64,000 bases of DNA from Bog-532 sp963833835 (GTDB taxonomy: Bacteria; Actinomycetota; Actinomycetes; Streptosporangiales; Streptosporangiaceae). Of the stretch, positions 54,503 to 63,241 are shown in pieces (the first letter of the stretch is position 1; each line of letters begins with the position of its first letter). The notes beneath the pieces are model-generated. The model ran no database searches and was not told where the DNA came from. It saw only the letters and a list, made by a program, of their open reading frames with translations. A program made the translations under genes and the position numbers. Location: positions 868,001-932,000 of the forward strand of contig CAWHZI010000008.1 of NCBI GenBank assembly GCA_963833835.1, given 5' to 3'.

Positions 54503-55314
54503 GCACGCCGGAGCTGCCGGGGATCTTCGGTACGCTCGCGCCGATCCTCAACCACTACGGTTACCTCGCGGTGGGCGGACTGGTCCTGGTCGAGGACTTC
54601 GGCATCCCGGTTCCCGGCGAGACGATCCTCATCGCGGCCTCGCTGTACGCGGGGGCGGGCAAGCTGAACGTGGTCGCGGTCGGCGTCATCGCCTGGATCT
54701 GCGCGGTGCTGGGCGACAACATCGGCTTCGCGATCGGGCACTTCGGCGGCCGGCGGCTGGCGCTGAAGTACGGCAAGTACATCTTCCTGACCCCCAAGCG
54801 GCTGGACCAGGCCGAGCAATTCTTTGACCACCACGGCGGTAAAATCATCGTGGCGGCGCGGTTCATCGAGGGACTGCGCCAAGCCAACGGGATCGTGGCC
54901 GGCATCACCGGCATGCACTGGAAGCGGTTCATCCCGTTCAACGCGCTCGGGGCCGCGCTGTGGGTCGGCCTGTGGGTCAGCGTGGGCTACCTGGCCGGTA
55001 GCCACATCACCACCATCTACGAGCAGGTCACCCGGTACTCGCTGTACGTGCTGATCGCGCTGGCGGTGGCGGTCGTGGCGCTGGTGGCCTTCCGGGTGCG
55101 CAAGCACCGGCGGACCCGGCGGGCCCGGGCTGAGTCCGCCACGGCCGAGACCGCCACCACCGGGGCGCAGGCCGAGTCGGCCACAGCCGAGGCTGATGCT
55201 TCTGAGGTTGCCGAGGCTTCTGAGGTTGCCGAGACTCCCGAGGTGGCCGAGACTCCCGAGGTTCCTGCGGCGCCTGAGGCTGAAGCCTCGGTCAATAACC
55301 CGGACAAGTCGTAG
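54499..55314 (+). CDS. DedA-family membrane protein with an acidic tail
   Basis: 271 residues. DedA core (about 1-205): VEDFGIPVPGETILIAASLY has the conserved Pro-Gly-Glu, GDNIGFAIGHFGGRRLALKY the G-[DN]-x8-G-[RH] motif, and FIEGLRQANGIVAGITGMHW the FxxGxR(x)n region. Helices follow to RVRKHRR. DedA proteins are undecaprenyl-phosphate or phospholipid flippases. The last 65 residues are an Ala/Glu/Ser tail with three V-A-E-x-x-E repeats. The tail is entirely antisense to the 3' end of the nudix gene. Confidence 0.88.
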   Translation: MSTPELPGIFGTLAPILNHYGYLAVGGLVLVEDFGIPVPGETILIAASLYAGAGKLNVVAVGVIAWICAVLGDNIGFAIGHFGGRRLALKYGKYIFLTPKRLDQAEQFFDHHGGKIIVAARFIEGLRQANGIVAGITGMHWKRFIPFNALGAALWVGLWVSVGYLAGSHITTIYEQVTRYSLYVLIALAVAVVALVAFRVRKHRRTRRARAESATAETATTGAQAESATAEADASEVAEASEVAETPEVAETPEVPAAPEAEASVNNPDKS

Positions 55315-56258
55315 CGTTCCATCCCGGCCAGCACCGACTCCGCGGCCTGCAGCACCCAGAAGCTGCCCTTGCGCAGCGACGGGTCCGTGGGCGGCGGCGC
55401 GTTCAGGTACTCACAGGCGACGGCCACGATGTCCGGGATGTTCTCCCGGTGGGCGCAGATGACGGTCGGGATCCCGTCCGCGAGCAGGCGGCGCACCGCA
55501 CTGACCACTTCCGGATGGGTGTCCTGGTCAGCTGCTGTATCCGAACCGGAGGGGCGCGGCAGCATGAGCGCGGGCTCCGCTACCACCGGCGCTCCGACGT
55601 GCCCGGCGTAGGGCTCGATGGTGGCCAGGCAGCGGGCCGCCGGGGAACTGACCACCCGGACGGGCCCGAAGCAGCCGAGCAGCGACACCAGCGTCCGCGC
55701 CTCCGACTGGCCCTTGAAGTCCAGCGGCCGGAGCAGGTCGTCGCCGGTCCAGTCCTTCTTGTGCCCGGCCGAGGCGTGCCGCAGCACCACCAGCGGGACG
55801 GTCCGGTGCGGCCACCGCGCGAAGTCGTTGAGCACGCTGACGTCAGTGGCGTAGGACAGCCGTTCGAAGGCCCGCGGCAGCGGGAACCAGCGCACATCGT
55901 CGACCTCGTCGTTGGGGACGAACGGGGCCGGCTGGCCGGGCCGGGCCGGCTCGGGCGCGGCCCAGAACTCCACCCGCTTGGGGCGGCCGCCAACGAGGTA
56001 GTGAACGGTCTCCAGGCGGCGGCCGACCAGCAGCCGGAGCCCGGCCTCCTCGGCCACCTCGCGGATCGCCGTCTCCGGCAGCTCCTCCCCCGGCTCGCGT
56101 TTGCCCTTGGCCAGTGACCAGTCGTCCCGCCGCGGGCGGTGGACGAGCAGGACCTCGGGCCCGTCCGGGCCGCGGCGCCACGGCACCACGCCCGCGGCCT
56201 CGATCTCCGAGAGCGCGGACAGCGTGTCAGAGCCCGGCTCGCCGCGGTCGTCAGCCAT
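55017..56258 (-). CDS. mutT1: MutT1-type nudix hydrolase with histidine-phosphatase domain
   Basis: Two domains. A nudix fold (about 20-140) has a perfect box at 52-74: G-x5-E-x7-R-E-V-A-E-E-A-G-L in GKREPGEELPETAIREVAEE. A histidine phosphatase domain (about 153-300) has the catalytic RH in VPLVVLRHASAGHKKDW, then VSSPAARCLATIEPYAGH and VICAHRENIPDIVAVACEYL. It cleans oxidised nucleotides (8-oxo-dGTP, diadenosine polyphosphates). The start at 56258 overlaps the ppk1 stop. Relatives end near residue 317, which corresponds to about 55307, just where the DedA stop lies. Here the frame runs on another 97 residues antisense to the DedA tail; the extension is probably an artefact of a lost stop. 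Confidence 0.88.
   Translation of the reverse strand: MADDRGEPGSDTLSALSEIEAAGVVPWRRGPDGPEVLLVHRPRRDDWSLAKGKREPGEELPETAIREVAEEAGLRLLVGRRLETVHYLVGGRPKRVEFWAAPEPARPGQPAPFVPNDEVDDVRWFPLPRAFERLSYATDVSVLNDFARWPHRTVPLVVLRHASAGHKKDWTGDDLLRPLDFKGQSEARTLVSLLGCFGPVRVVSSPAARCLATIEPYAGHVGAPVVAEPALMLPRPSGSDTAADQDTHPEVVSAVRRLLADGIPTVICAHRENIPDIVAVACEYLNAPPPTDPSLRKGSFWVLQAAESVLAGMERYDLSGLLTEASASGAAGTSGVSATSGVSATSEASATSEASASAVADSACAPVVAVSAVADSARARRVRRCLRTRKATSATTATASAISTYSEYRVTCS
55207..55260 (+). repeat. Three tandem 18-bp in-frame repeats
   Basis: Units at 55207-55224, 55225-55242 and 55243-55260 share the frame GT[TG]GCCGAG[GA]CT[TC]C[TC]GAG. They encode V-A-E-x-x-E in the DedA tail and differ at a few positions. 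Confidence 0.85.
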
Positions 56259-58593
56259 CGGCGGACCGCGGGCGCCGGTCCCGGATAAGCCCGAACTGGA
56301 TGTCCCGCAGCCGTTCGCCGTCCGGGGCCAGGTTGTGCCGGCTCCAGGTGCCCTCGCCGTCCAGCCACCAGGACGCGGTGCCGTCGTCCATGCCCAGGTC
56401 CATCAGCCTGCGCAGCTCCCGGCAGTGCCCGGTGTCGCCGACCCGGACGATGACCTCCACCCGCCGGTCGAGGTTCCGGTGCATCATGTCCGGACTGCCG
56501 AGCCACACCTCGCCGGCCCCGTCCGGATCGGTGTCGGCGCCGTCTTCCGCTGGACCTTCCGTGCCGAACGAGTAGACCCGCGAATGCTCCAGGAACCGGC
56601 CCAGGACGCTGCGCACCCGGATCGTCTCGGACAGCCCGGGCACCCCGGGCTTGATGGCCGAGATGCCACGGACCCACAGGTCGATCGGCACGCCAGCCTG
56701 CGACGCCCGGTACAGCGCGTCGACGATCACCTCGTCGACGACCGCGTTGCACTTGAACTGGATCCGGGCCGGCTTGCCCGCCAGCTTCCGCTCCGCCTGG
56801 TGGGCGATCCGGCCGACCAGGCCCGCCCGCAAGGATTCCGGGGCGACCAGCAGCCGCCGGTAGGAGTCCTGGCGGCTGTACCCGGTCAGGTGGTTGAACA
56901 GGTCGGTGGCGTCCTCGCCCACGGTGGGGTCCGCGGTGAGCAGGCCGAAGTCCTCGTACAGCCGTGCCGTCGACGGGTTGTAGTTGCCGGTACCGATGTG
57001 GCAGTACCGGCGCAGCGACCCGTCCGCCTCCTCGCGCACGATCAGCAGCACCTTGCAATGCGTCTTCAGGCCCACGAACCCGTAGACGACGTGGCAGCCC
57101 GCCTCTTCCAGCTTCCTGGCCCAGGCGATGTTGGCCCGCTCGTCACCGCGCGCCTTGATCTCCACCACCACCACGACCTGCTTGCCCAGCTCGGCCGCGT
57201 CGATCAGCGCGTCCACAATCGGCGAGTCGCCGCTGGTCCGGTACAGGGTCTGCTTGATGGCCAGCACGCCCGGGTCGGCCGCCGCCTCGTCGATCAGCCG
57301 TTCCACGCTGGTGGTGAACGAGTCGTACGGGTGGTGCACCACCACGTCCCGCTCGCGCAGCGCGGTGAAGATGTCGGTGTCCTTGGGGATGGCCGACGAC
57401 GAGGGCACGAACGGCGGGTAGCGCAGCTCGCCGATGTCCAGGTCGGCGATGGCGGTCAGGCCGGACAGGTCCAGCGGGCCGGGGACCCGGTACACCGCCC
57501 GCCGGTCCACGCCCAGCTCGGTGATCAGCCGGTCCAGCACGTCGCTGGACATCGAGTCCTCGACCTCGAGCCGGACCGCCGGGTCGAAACGACGCCGCAG
57601 CAGCTCGCGTTCCAGCGCCTGCAGCAGGTCCTCAGTGATGTCCTCGTCGACTTCCAGGTCCCGCACGCGGGTGACCCGGAACGCGTGATGCTCGACGATG
57701 TCCAGACCCGCGAACAGCTGGGTCAGGTGGGCCGCGATGACGTCCTCGATCGGCACGAACCGATGGGGTGAGACGGCCAGGAACCTCGGCAGCAGCGGCG
57801 GCACCTTGACCCGGGCAAACATGCTCGCGCCGGTCCGCGCGTCGGCCACCATCACGGCCAGGTTGAGGGACAGGCCGGAGATGAACGGGAACGGATGGGC
57901 CGGGTCGACCACCAGCGGGGTCAGCACCGGGTAGATGCGCTCACGAAACAGCTCGCGCAGGTTGTCCCGCTCGCCGGAGGACAGCTCCTTCCACCGCAGG
58001 ATCTCGATGCCCTGGGCGTTCAGCGTGGGCAGGACCTGCTCGCTGAAGCAGGCCGCGTGCCGGGCGGTCAGCCGGCCGGTCAGCTCCAGGGTCCGGTTCA
58101 GCACCTGGCCGGGGAGCTGAAGGCTGACCCCTTCGACCGGCAGCCCGGCCGCCATCCGGCGCATCAGGCCTGCCACCCGGACCATGAAGAACTCGTCCAG
58201 GTTGCTGGCGAAAATGGCCAGGTAGCGGACGCGCTCCAGCAGCGGGACGGTGTCGTCCTCGGCCAGCTCGAGCACCCGCTGGTTGAAGCGCAGCCAGCTT
58301 TCCTCACGGTCCAGGTACCGGTCGGGCGGCAGCGGGCCCAGCTTCGCCTGGCTGACCACCTGGTCGACCGCCTCCAGGCCGTGCGCGGTCAGGCGGTCCG
58401 GCGGCGGCGCGTCCGGGTCCGGCCGTCTGGCCGACCCGTTCCGGTGCGCGGGCGCGATCCCCTCGGGGGCGTCGCGGTTCGCGGTCACCAGCGGCATGGC
58501 GTCATGGATCTGGCCGTTGGTGGCCTTAGACCTGGTTTCGGCCGCCGGGCTGATATCGATGTCCCCGTCTCGGGTCGCCTTGCCGTCGCTCAT
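56251..58593 (-). CDS. ppk1: Polyphosphate kinase
   Basis: 780 residues. N-terminal domain with LDREESWLRFNQRVLELAED and YLAIFASNLDEFFMVRVAGL, the family opening. The catalytic His512 lies in GLKTHCKVLLIVREE, the phosphorylated His position of PPK1, and VVVVEIKARGDERANIAWAR precedes it. Further PLD-like motifs NYNPSTARLYEDFGLLTADP and RDSYRRLLVAPESLRAGLVG (approximate) are present. It makes polyphosphate from ATP. The N-terminal 75 residues are an unconserved extension. It precedes mutT1 with an eight-base overlap, the standard actinobacterial order. Confidence 0.94.
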   Translation of the reverse strand: MSDGKATRDGDIDISPAAETRSKATNGQIHDAMPLVTANRDAPEGIAPAHRNGSARRPDPDAPPPDRLTAHGLEAVDQVVSQAKLGPLPPDRYLDREESWLRFNQRVLELAEDDTVPLLERVRYLAIFASNLDEFFMVRVAGLMRRMAAGLPVEGVSLQLPGQVLNRTLELTGRLTARHAACFSEQVLPTLNAQGIEILRWKELSSGERDNLRELFRERIYPVLTPLVVDPAHPFPFISGLSLNLAVMVADARTGASMFARVKVPPLLPRFLAVSPHRFVPIEDVIAAHLTQLFAGLDIVEHHAFRVTRVRDLEVDEDITEDLLQALERELLRRRFDPAVRLEVEDSMSSDVLDRLITELGVDRRAVYRVPGPLDLSGLTAIADLDIGELRYPPFVPSSSAIPKDTDIFTALRERDVVVHHPYDSFTTSVERLIDEAAADPGVLAIKQTLYRTSGDSPIVDALIDAAELGKQVVVVVEIKARGDERANIAWARKLEEAGCHVVYGFVGLKTHCKVLLIVREEADGSLRRYCHIGTGNYNPSTARLYEDFGLLTADPTVGEDATDLFNHLTGYSRQDSYRRLLVAPESLRAGLVGRIAHQAERKLAGKPARIQFKCNAVVDEVIVDALYRASQAGVPIDLWVRGISAIKPGVPGLSETIRVRSVLGRFLEHSRVYSFGTEGPAEDGADTDPDGAGEVWLGSPDMMHRNLDRRVEVIVRVGDTGHCRELRRLMDLGMDDGTASWWLDGEGTWSRHNLAPDGERLRDIQFGLIRDRRPRSADG

Positions 58594-58750
58594 GCTCCCA
58601 TTGTCACAGGCCGGTCAGATACGGAGAACCCCCCGGCTGGGTGTGACACTCCGTATTCGTTCAGTAAGCAGATGTACTGAGAGTGATAAGCCCGAGCCGG
58701 ATAACAGGCGCGGCACGCCGGCCACGCCGACCAGCCGGATTGCCTATCAT

Positions 58751-59716
58751 GTGCGAGTGCTCCCAGGTGAAGAAGGCTCAGCGGACCCAGAACAGGCACC
58801 AGCCACGGAGGCTCCCCCGCCACCGCTGCCGGACGATCTGGTCCGGCCACAGCCCGGCCAGGGCAGCGTCGCGATAGCGCCCCCCGGGGAAGGACCGGGG
58901 TACTGGGCGGGCGGGCCTTCGGCGGTGGCGGCGGACGGGGAGATCTTTCTGTCCTACCGGCTGCGCCGGCCCCTGGGCCACGGGCGGGGCTACGCGGTCG
59001 CGGTGGCCCGGTCCACCGACGGTGAGCACTTCGAGCCGCTGACCATGATCTCCAAAGACGAGATGGACACCGACTCGCTGGAGCGCCCGTTCATGGTGCG
59101 CACTCCGGAGGGCACCTGGCGGCTGTACCTGAGCTCGGCCACTCCCGGCACCAAGCACTGGCGGGTGGAGGTGCTGGAGGCGGCTCACCCGGCCGAGTTC
59201 AGCGCCCGCACCCGGACGATGGTGCTGCCCGGCGACGCCAAGAAGGGCGTCAAGGACCCGGTGATCGTCCGCCGCGATGACGGCTGGCACATGTGGGTGA
59301 CCTGTCACCCGCTGGACGACCCAGCCGAGACCGACCAGATGGTCACCGAGTACGCGACCAGCCCGGACGGCCTGGACTGGGCCTGGGACGGTGTGGCTCT
59401 CAGCGGCCGGCCGGGCTACTGGGACTCACGCGGGACCAGGGTCACCGCGGTGGTGTTCAGCGGCGGCACGATCGTGGCCTACTATGACGGCCGCGCCAGC
59501 GCGGCCGAGAACTATGAGGAGCGGACCGGCGTGGCCACCGGCACCCAGCCGACCGTCCTGACCCCGGTGGGGGCCGACCCCGTGGCCGCGTCCCCGTACC
59601 ACGGCGGTGGCCTGCGTTATCTGGACATCCTGCCGCTACCGGACGGCCGTCGGCGCCTCTACTACGAGATGACCCGGTCCGACGGCGCGCACGAGCTGCG
59701 CACCGAATTGCGTTAG
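58751..59716 (+). CDS. Glycosidase-like five-bladed beta-propeller protein
   Basis: About 321 residues from the GTG at 58751 or 58757. Repeating Trp/Gly/Asp-rich blades: GYWAGGPSAVAADGEIFLSY, RSTDGEHFEPLTMISKDEMD, ERPFMVRTPEGTWRLYLSSA, KDPVIVRRDDGWHMWVTCHP, TSPDGLDWAWDGVALSGRPG, YYDGRASAAENYEERTG. The pattern of acidic residues near blade starts resembles GH43/GH130-like propellers, so it may bind or cleave glycosides; catalytic residues cannot be assigned by eye. No signal peptide is visible. Ends four bases into the convergent sulfotransferase. Confidence 0.75.
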   Translation: MRVLPGEEGSADPEQAPATEAPPPPLPDDLVRPQPGQGSVAIAPPGEGPGYWAGGPSAVAADGEIFLSYRLRRPLGHGRGYAVAVARSTDGEHFEPLTMISKDEMDTDSLERPFMVRTPEGTWRLYLSSATPGTKHWRVEVLEAAHPAEFSARTRTMVLPGDAKKGVKDPVIVRRDDGWHMWVTCHPLDDPAETDQMVTEYATSPDGLDWAWDGVALSGRPGYWDSRGTRVTAVVFSGGTIVAYYDGRASAAENYEERTGVATGTQPTVLTPVGADPVAASPYHGGGLRYLDILPLPDGRRRLYYEMTRSDGAHELRTELR

Positions 59717-60753
59717 CCGCCTGGCGCCTCGGCTTTGTCCGGCGCCGCGGGCCGCGGGCCGGGCGCCGGCTCGATCGGGCGGCCGTTCCGCGCCTGCGTC
59801 TGTCCCTGCGGCCGGGCGCCGACCAGACCGCCGGACCGGTCCCGCGGTGCCCGCCAGTCGCTGAAGTCCGCGCCCAGCACTTGTTCCAGCAGTTCCAGGT
59901 CGGCTTCGAACCGCGGGATGAGCGCCTGCCGCTGCTCCCAGCTGAGTGGCTGCCGCTCCCGGCTGTGCCGCTGCAGGAACCGTTCCAGCCGGCCGGTCAC
60001 CGCGTCCCAGGCCGATCCGGGCAGGAACCGGCCCACCGCGGCGCTGGCCCGGAGCAACTGGGCCACGGCCCGGTGCGACAGCGTGGCCTCCGGGTGCGAC
60101 GTGACGTTCTGCCGCGGGATCTCGGTGATCACGCCCTGCTCCACGCCCAGAAAGGCGAAGATCTCGTCCAGAGTTTTGGCCGGCTCGTCCACCAGCTGGC
60201 GGTACCGGATGACCAGCACCTGGTCCCGCGGGAACAGCGAGAACACGTGCTCGAGCTGCTCGCCGTACCGGCTCAGCCCGGTGTAGTGCCAGAACGAGGC
60301 CCAGCCCGCGTCGATCCGCCGCTGTTCCTCGGCGCAGGCCTGGACGAAATCGCCAATGGGTTCCAGTCCGGCCGACCACAGGTGCGTCCAGTTGGAATGG
60401 GACCGCTCCACCGGGTCCCGGACGATCGCGATCAGCTTGGCGTCCGGGATGGCCTCGCGGATCCGGCGCATCGCGTCCGGGTCGTACATGTACAGCGGGG
60501 TCGACTCGCCGCGCAGCGTCCCGGGCGGCGCCGCGTCGAACAGCGCCTCATAATCGGCCCGGCGCCAGACGTGCTCACGGTAGGTCTGCACGTCGCCCGG
60601 GCCACCCCGCGCCGGCGGCGGTCCGTCGGTGAGGAAGTGCTTGGGCTCCTTGATCGGCGACATGTACAGCCCCGGGTGCTGGGCCAGGGCGGCGTGCAAC
60701 GCCGTCGTGCCCGCCTTGGGCGCACCGATCACCAGAAAGTCCGGCAAAGCCAC
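59713..60753 (-). CDS. PAPS-dependent sulfotransferase
   Basis: 346 residues. The 5'-phosphosulfate loop IGAPKAGTTALH is at 9-20 and the 3'-phosphate motif IVRDPVERSHSNW at 110-122, with the conserved Arg112 and Ser118/120. LRGESTPLYMYDP and PRDQVLVIRYRQLVDEPAKT complete the fold. It transfers sulfate to a hydroxyl or amine acceptor, unknown here. The C-terminal 30 residues are a Pro/Ala tail outside the fold. Confidence 0.88.
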   Translation of the reverse strand: MALPDFLVIGAPKAGTTALHAALAQHPGLYMSPIKEPKHFLTDGPPPARGGPGDVQTYREHVWRRADYEALFDAAPPGTLRGESTPLYMYDPDAMRRIREAIPDAKLIAIVRDPVERSHSNWTHLWSAGLEPIGDFVQACAEEQRRIDAGWASFWHYTGLSRYGEQLEHVFSLFPRDQVLVIRYRQLVDEPAKTLDEIFAFLGVEQGVITEIPRQNVTSHPEATLSHRAVAQLLRASAAVGRFLPGSAWDAVTGRLERFLQRHSRERQPLSWEQRQALIPRFEADLELLEQVLGADFSDWRAPRDRSGGLVGARPQGQTQARNGRPIEPAPGPRPAAPDKAEAPGG

Positions 60754-60938
60754 CTGGGGCCTCCTCGTCGCGGAAGACTCTGCCCGGCCGGAATAACAGA
60801 TTATGTCGGTTGTCTAAGTGGGTTGCAGGCGTGGGGTTATCACCACGCGGCGGCCGGGCCAGTCCGCCAGCTGTCTGGCAGAGGGTATTACCCCGATCGG
60901 CGATCGGTGAACCGCAGCCGGGCAGTACGGTCTTGGAG

Positions 60939-61644
60939 GTGGACGAAACCGCTGGGCCCCGCCGGCTACCTGAGCGTCACCCGGGCGGCCTACGACACGG
61001 TGGCGGCCGACTACGCCGGCCTGCTGCGGGACGAGCTGGCCGGCCGTCCGGTGGACCGGGCCGCGCTGGCCGCGTTCGCCGAGCTGGTGCGGACCGCGGG
61101 GGCCGCGGGGGCCGCCGGGCCGGTGGCCGAGGCGGGCTGCGGGCCGGGCCGCATCAGCGCGCACCTGTCCAGTCTCGGCCTGCAGATCTTCGGGGTCGAC
61201 ATGTCGCCCGGCATGCTGGCCGTGGCCCAGGGCTCACATCCCGGCCTGAGCTTCACGCGGGGTTATATGTCCGCGCTCCCCGTGGCCGACGGCGCGCTGG
61301 CCGGCCTGGTCGCCTGGTACTCGATCATCCACACCCCGCCCGAACGGCTCGCCGACGTGTTCACCGAGTTCGGCCGGGCCTTGCGTACCGGCGGTGAGCT
61401 GCTGCTCGCCTTCCAGGCCGGCGACGAGCGGGTGCACCTGCACCAGGCCTACGGTCACGCCATCACCCTGGACGCCTACCGGCTGCCGCCGTCCTGGATC
61501 GAGGACCAGCTGACCGCGGCCGGGCTGATTACTCACACCCGCATCCTGCGCGACCCCGGCCCACGGGAGACGACGCCCCAGGCCTACCTGCTGGCCCGCC
61601 GGATCAGCCCAGGTGAGCCCGGACCTCGGTCAGACGCCCGGTGA
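60939..61644 (+). CDS. SAM-dependent methyltransferase, N-terminal frameshift
   Basis: About 234 residues. The likely start is the GTG at 60939 (MDETAGP), which is out of frame with the body because of one extra G in the run 60954-60956. Removing it gives MDETAGPAGYLSVTRAAYDT and an intact class I methyltransferase: GPVAEAGCGPGRISAHLSSL (motif I), IFGVDMSPGMLAVAQG (acidic loop), ALAGLVAWYSIIHTPPERLA and GRALRTGGELLLAFQAGDE. The body frame itself has no start codon. Acceptor unknown. The stop overlaps the convergent sigma-factor gene by about 40 bases. Confidence 0.8.
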
Positions 61645-62884
61645 GGAAGGCCCGTTCGGCCTGGTTGCCGGTCAGGGCGAGGGCCTCCTCGTAGGCCTGC
61701 GCCGCCTCGGGCCAGTGCCCGAGCTGGCGCAGGAAGTCGGCCCGGGCCGCGCTGAGGTAGCCGTAGGTGGCCAGGGCGGGGTCGGCCAGGATCGGCGCCA
61801 TCGCGTCCAGGCCGGCCGCCGGGCCGTCCCGCAGGCCGATCGCGACGGCCCGGTTGAGCTCGACCACCGGCGAGGGCCAGAGCCGGCGCAGCACGTCGTA
61901 CAGCGCGGTGATCTCGGCCCAGTCGGTGTCCGGCCAGGTCGGCGCCTCGGCGTAGGTAGCGGCGATCGCGGCCTCGACCGCGTACCTGGTCGGCGCCCCG
62001 CGCCGCAGGGCATCGGTCAGCAGCGCGGTGCCCTCGCTGATCAGCTGCCGGTCCCAGCGCGTGCGGTCCTGCTCCGAGAGCAGCAGCAGGCGGCCGTCCG
62101 CGGACACCCGGGTCTGCGCGCGAGCGTCGATGAGCAGCAGCAACGCCAGCAGGGCGCTGATGTCAGCCTGGGTGGGCATGAGCAGGTGCAGCAGGCGCGC
62201 CAGGCTGATCGCGCTGTCGACCAGGTCCCGGCGGGCCAGCCGCGGCCCCTCGGGCGCGGTGTGCCCGGTGGTGAAGATGAGGTGGACGACCTCGAGCACC
62301 ACGCTGACCCGCTCGTCCAGCTGGTCCGGAGACGGCACCCGGTAGGGGATATGGGCGGCGCTGATCTTCTTCTTGGCCCGGGTGATACGCGCGGCCATGG
62401 TCGGTTCCCGGACCAGGAAGGCCCGGGCCACCTCGGCCGTGGACAGGCCGCACACCAGCCGCAGGGTCAGCGCGATCTGGGCGTCGCCCGACAGCGCCGG
62501 GTGACAGCAAGTAAAGATGAGCCGGAGCCGGCCGTCATCACCGAAACCGGTCTCGGGCCCCGGCTCGGTCTGTTCCGGGACCAGCAGCGGCATCGCCCGG
62601 CGGAACGCGGACTCCCGGCGCAGCACGTCCCGGGCCCGGTTCCGCGCCGTCGTGGTGAGCCAGGCGCCGGGGCGATCGGGGATGCCGTGGTCGGGCCAGG
62701 CCCGCAGGGCCTGCTCGTAGGCGTCCTGCGTGCACTCCTCGGCCAGGTCGAGGTCACGGGTGAGCAGGGCGGTGGTGGCGAGCACCTGGGTCCAGTCGCG
62801 GCGGTGCGCTTCCGCGACCGCCGCGACCACCCCAGGGCCCGGCTGATCAGCCGTGGTCCACCACCGGCCGGATCTCCACCCCAC
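61604..62884 (-). CDS. ECF42-type RNA polymerase sigma factor with C-terminal TPR-like domain
   Basis: About 420 residues. Sigma region 2: WTQVLATTALLTRDLDLAEE, CTQDAYEQALRAWPDHGIPD, RPGAWLTTTARNRARDVLRR. Region 4: LRLVCGLSTAEVARAFLVRE, PTMAARITRAKKKI. The long C-terminal extension has LLALLLLIDARAQTRVSADG and VELNRAVAIGLRDGPAAGLD, the DUF6596/TPR-like domain of the COG4941 ECF42 group. These have no classical anti-sigma factor and are encoded beside DGPF proteins, as here. The GTG at 62884 overlaps the DGPF gene by 38 bases. Confidence 0.9.
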   Translation of the reverse strand: MGWRSGRWWTTADQPGPGVVAAVAEAHRRDWTQVLATTALLTRDLDLAEECTQDAYEQALRAWPDHGIPDRPGAWLTTTARNRARDVLRRESAFRRAMPLLVPEQTEPGPETGFGDDGRLRLIFTCCHPALSGDAQIALTLRLVCGLSTAEVARAFLVREPTMAARITRAKKKISAAHIPYRVPSPDQLDERVSVVLEVVHLIFTTGHTAPEGPRLARRDLVDSAISLARLLHLLMPTQADISALLALLLLIDARAQTRVSADGRLLLLSEQDRTRWDRQLISEGTALLTDALRRGAPTRYAVEAAIAATYAEAPTWPDTDWAEITALYDVLRRLWPSPVVELNRAVAIGLRDGPAAGLDAMAPILADPALATYGYLSAARADFLRQLGHWPEAAQAYEEALALTGNQAERAFLTGRLTEVRAHLG

Positions 62885-63203
62885 TGTGGCGGTGCTGCAC
62901 CTCCGGCAGCATCGACGCGGCCTTGATCGCCCCGTCGAGGTCGGACGCTTCGATCACGTAGTAACCTCCGAGCGCTTCCTTGGTCTCCAGGAACGGGCCG
63001 TCGGTGACGGAGATGCCGCCGGAGCCGTCCGTGCGCAGCGTGGTGGCGGTCGACTCCGCTTCCAGCTGCGCACCGTCAACGAGCGCCGAGCCCGCCGTAG
63101 CCGCGAAGGTCCCGTGGGCGGCCATATGGGCTTCGGTTTGCGCCGGGGTCATCGCGTTCCACTGCTCGGTTTCACCGAAGATCAGGAGCATGTACTTCGC
63201 CAT
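62847..63203 (-). CDS. DGPF (YCII-related) protein
   Basis: 118 residues. The name-giving motif is present: GGISVTDGPFLETKEALGGY YVIEASDLD (split here for length), with an N-terminal KYMLLIFGETEQWNAM. The ferredoxin-like fold is thought to bind small ligands or to act with the ECF42 sigma factor encoded just downstream. It starts 38 bases after the TetR-family stop and overlaps the sigma gene, so the three genes likely form one transcript. Confidence 0.9.
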   Translation of the reverse strand: MAKYMLLIFGETEQWNAMTPAQTEAHMAAHGTFAATAGSALVDGAQLEAESTATTLRTDGSGGISVTDGPFLETKEALGGYYVIEASDLDGAIKAASMLPEVQHRHSGVEIRPVVDHG

Positions 63204-63241
63204 AGCTGATGTCCCATCGTGTCCGGGCCCGGCGGGCCCTG

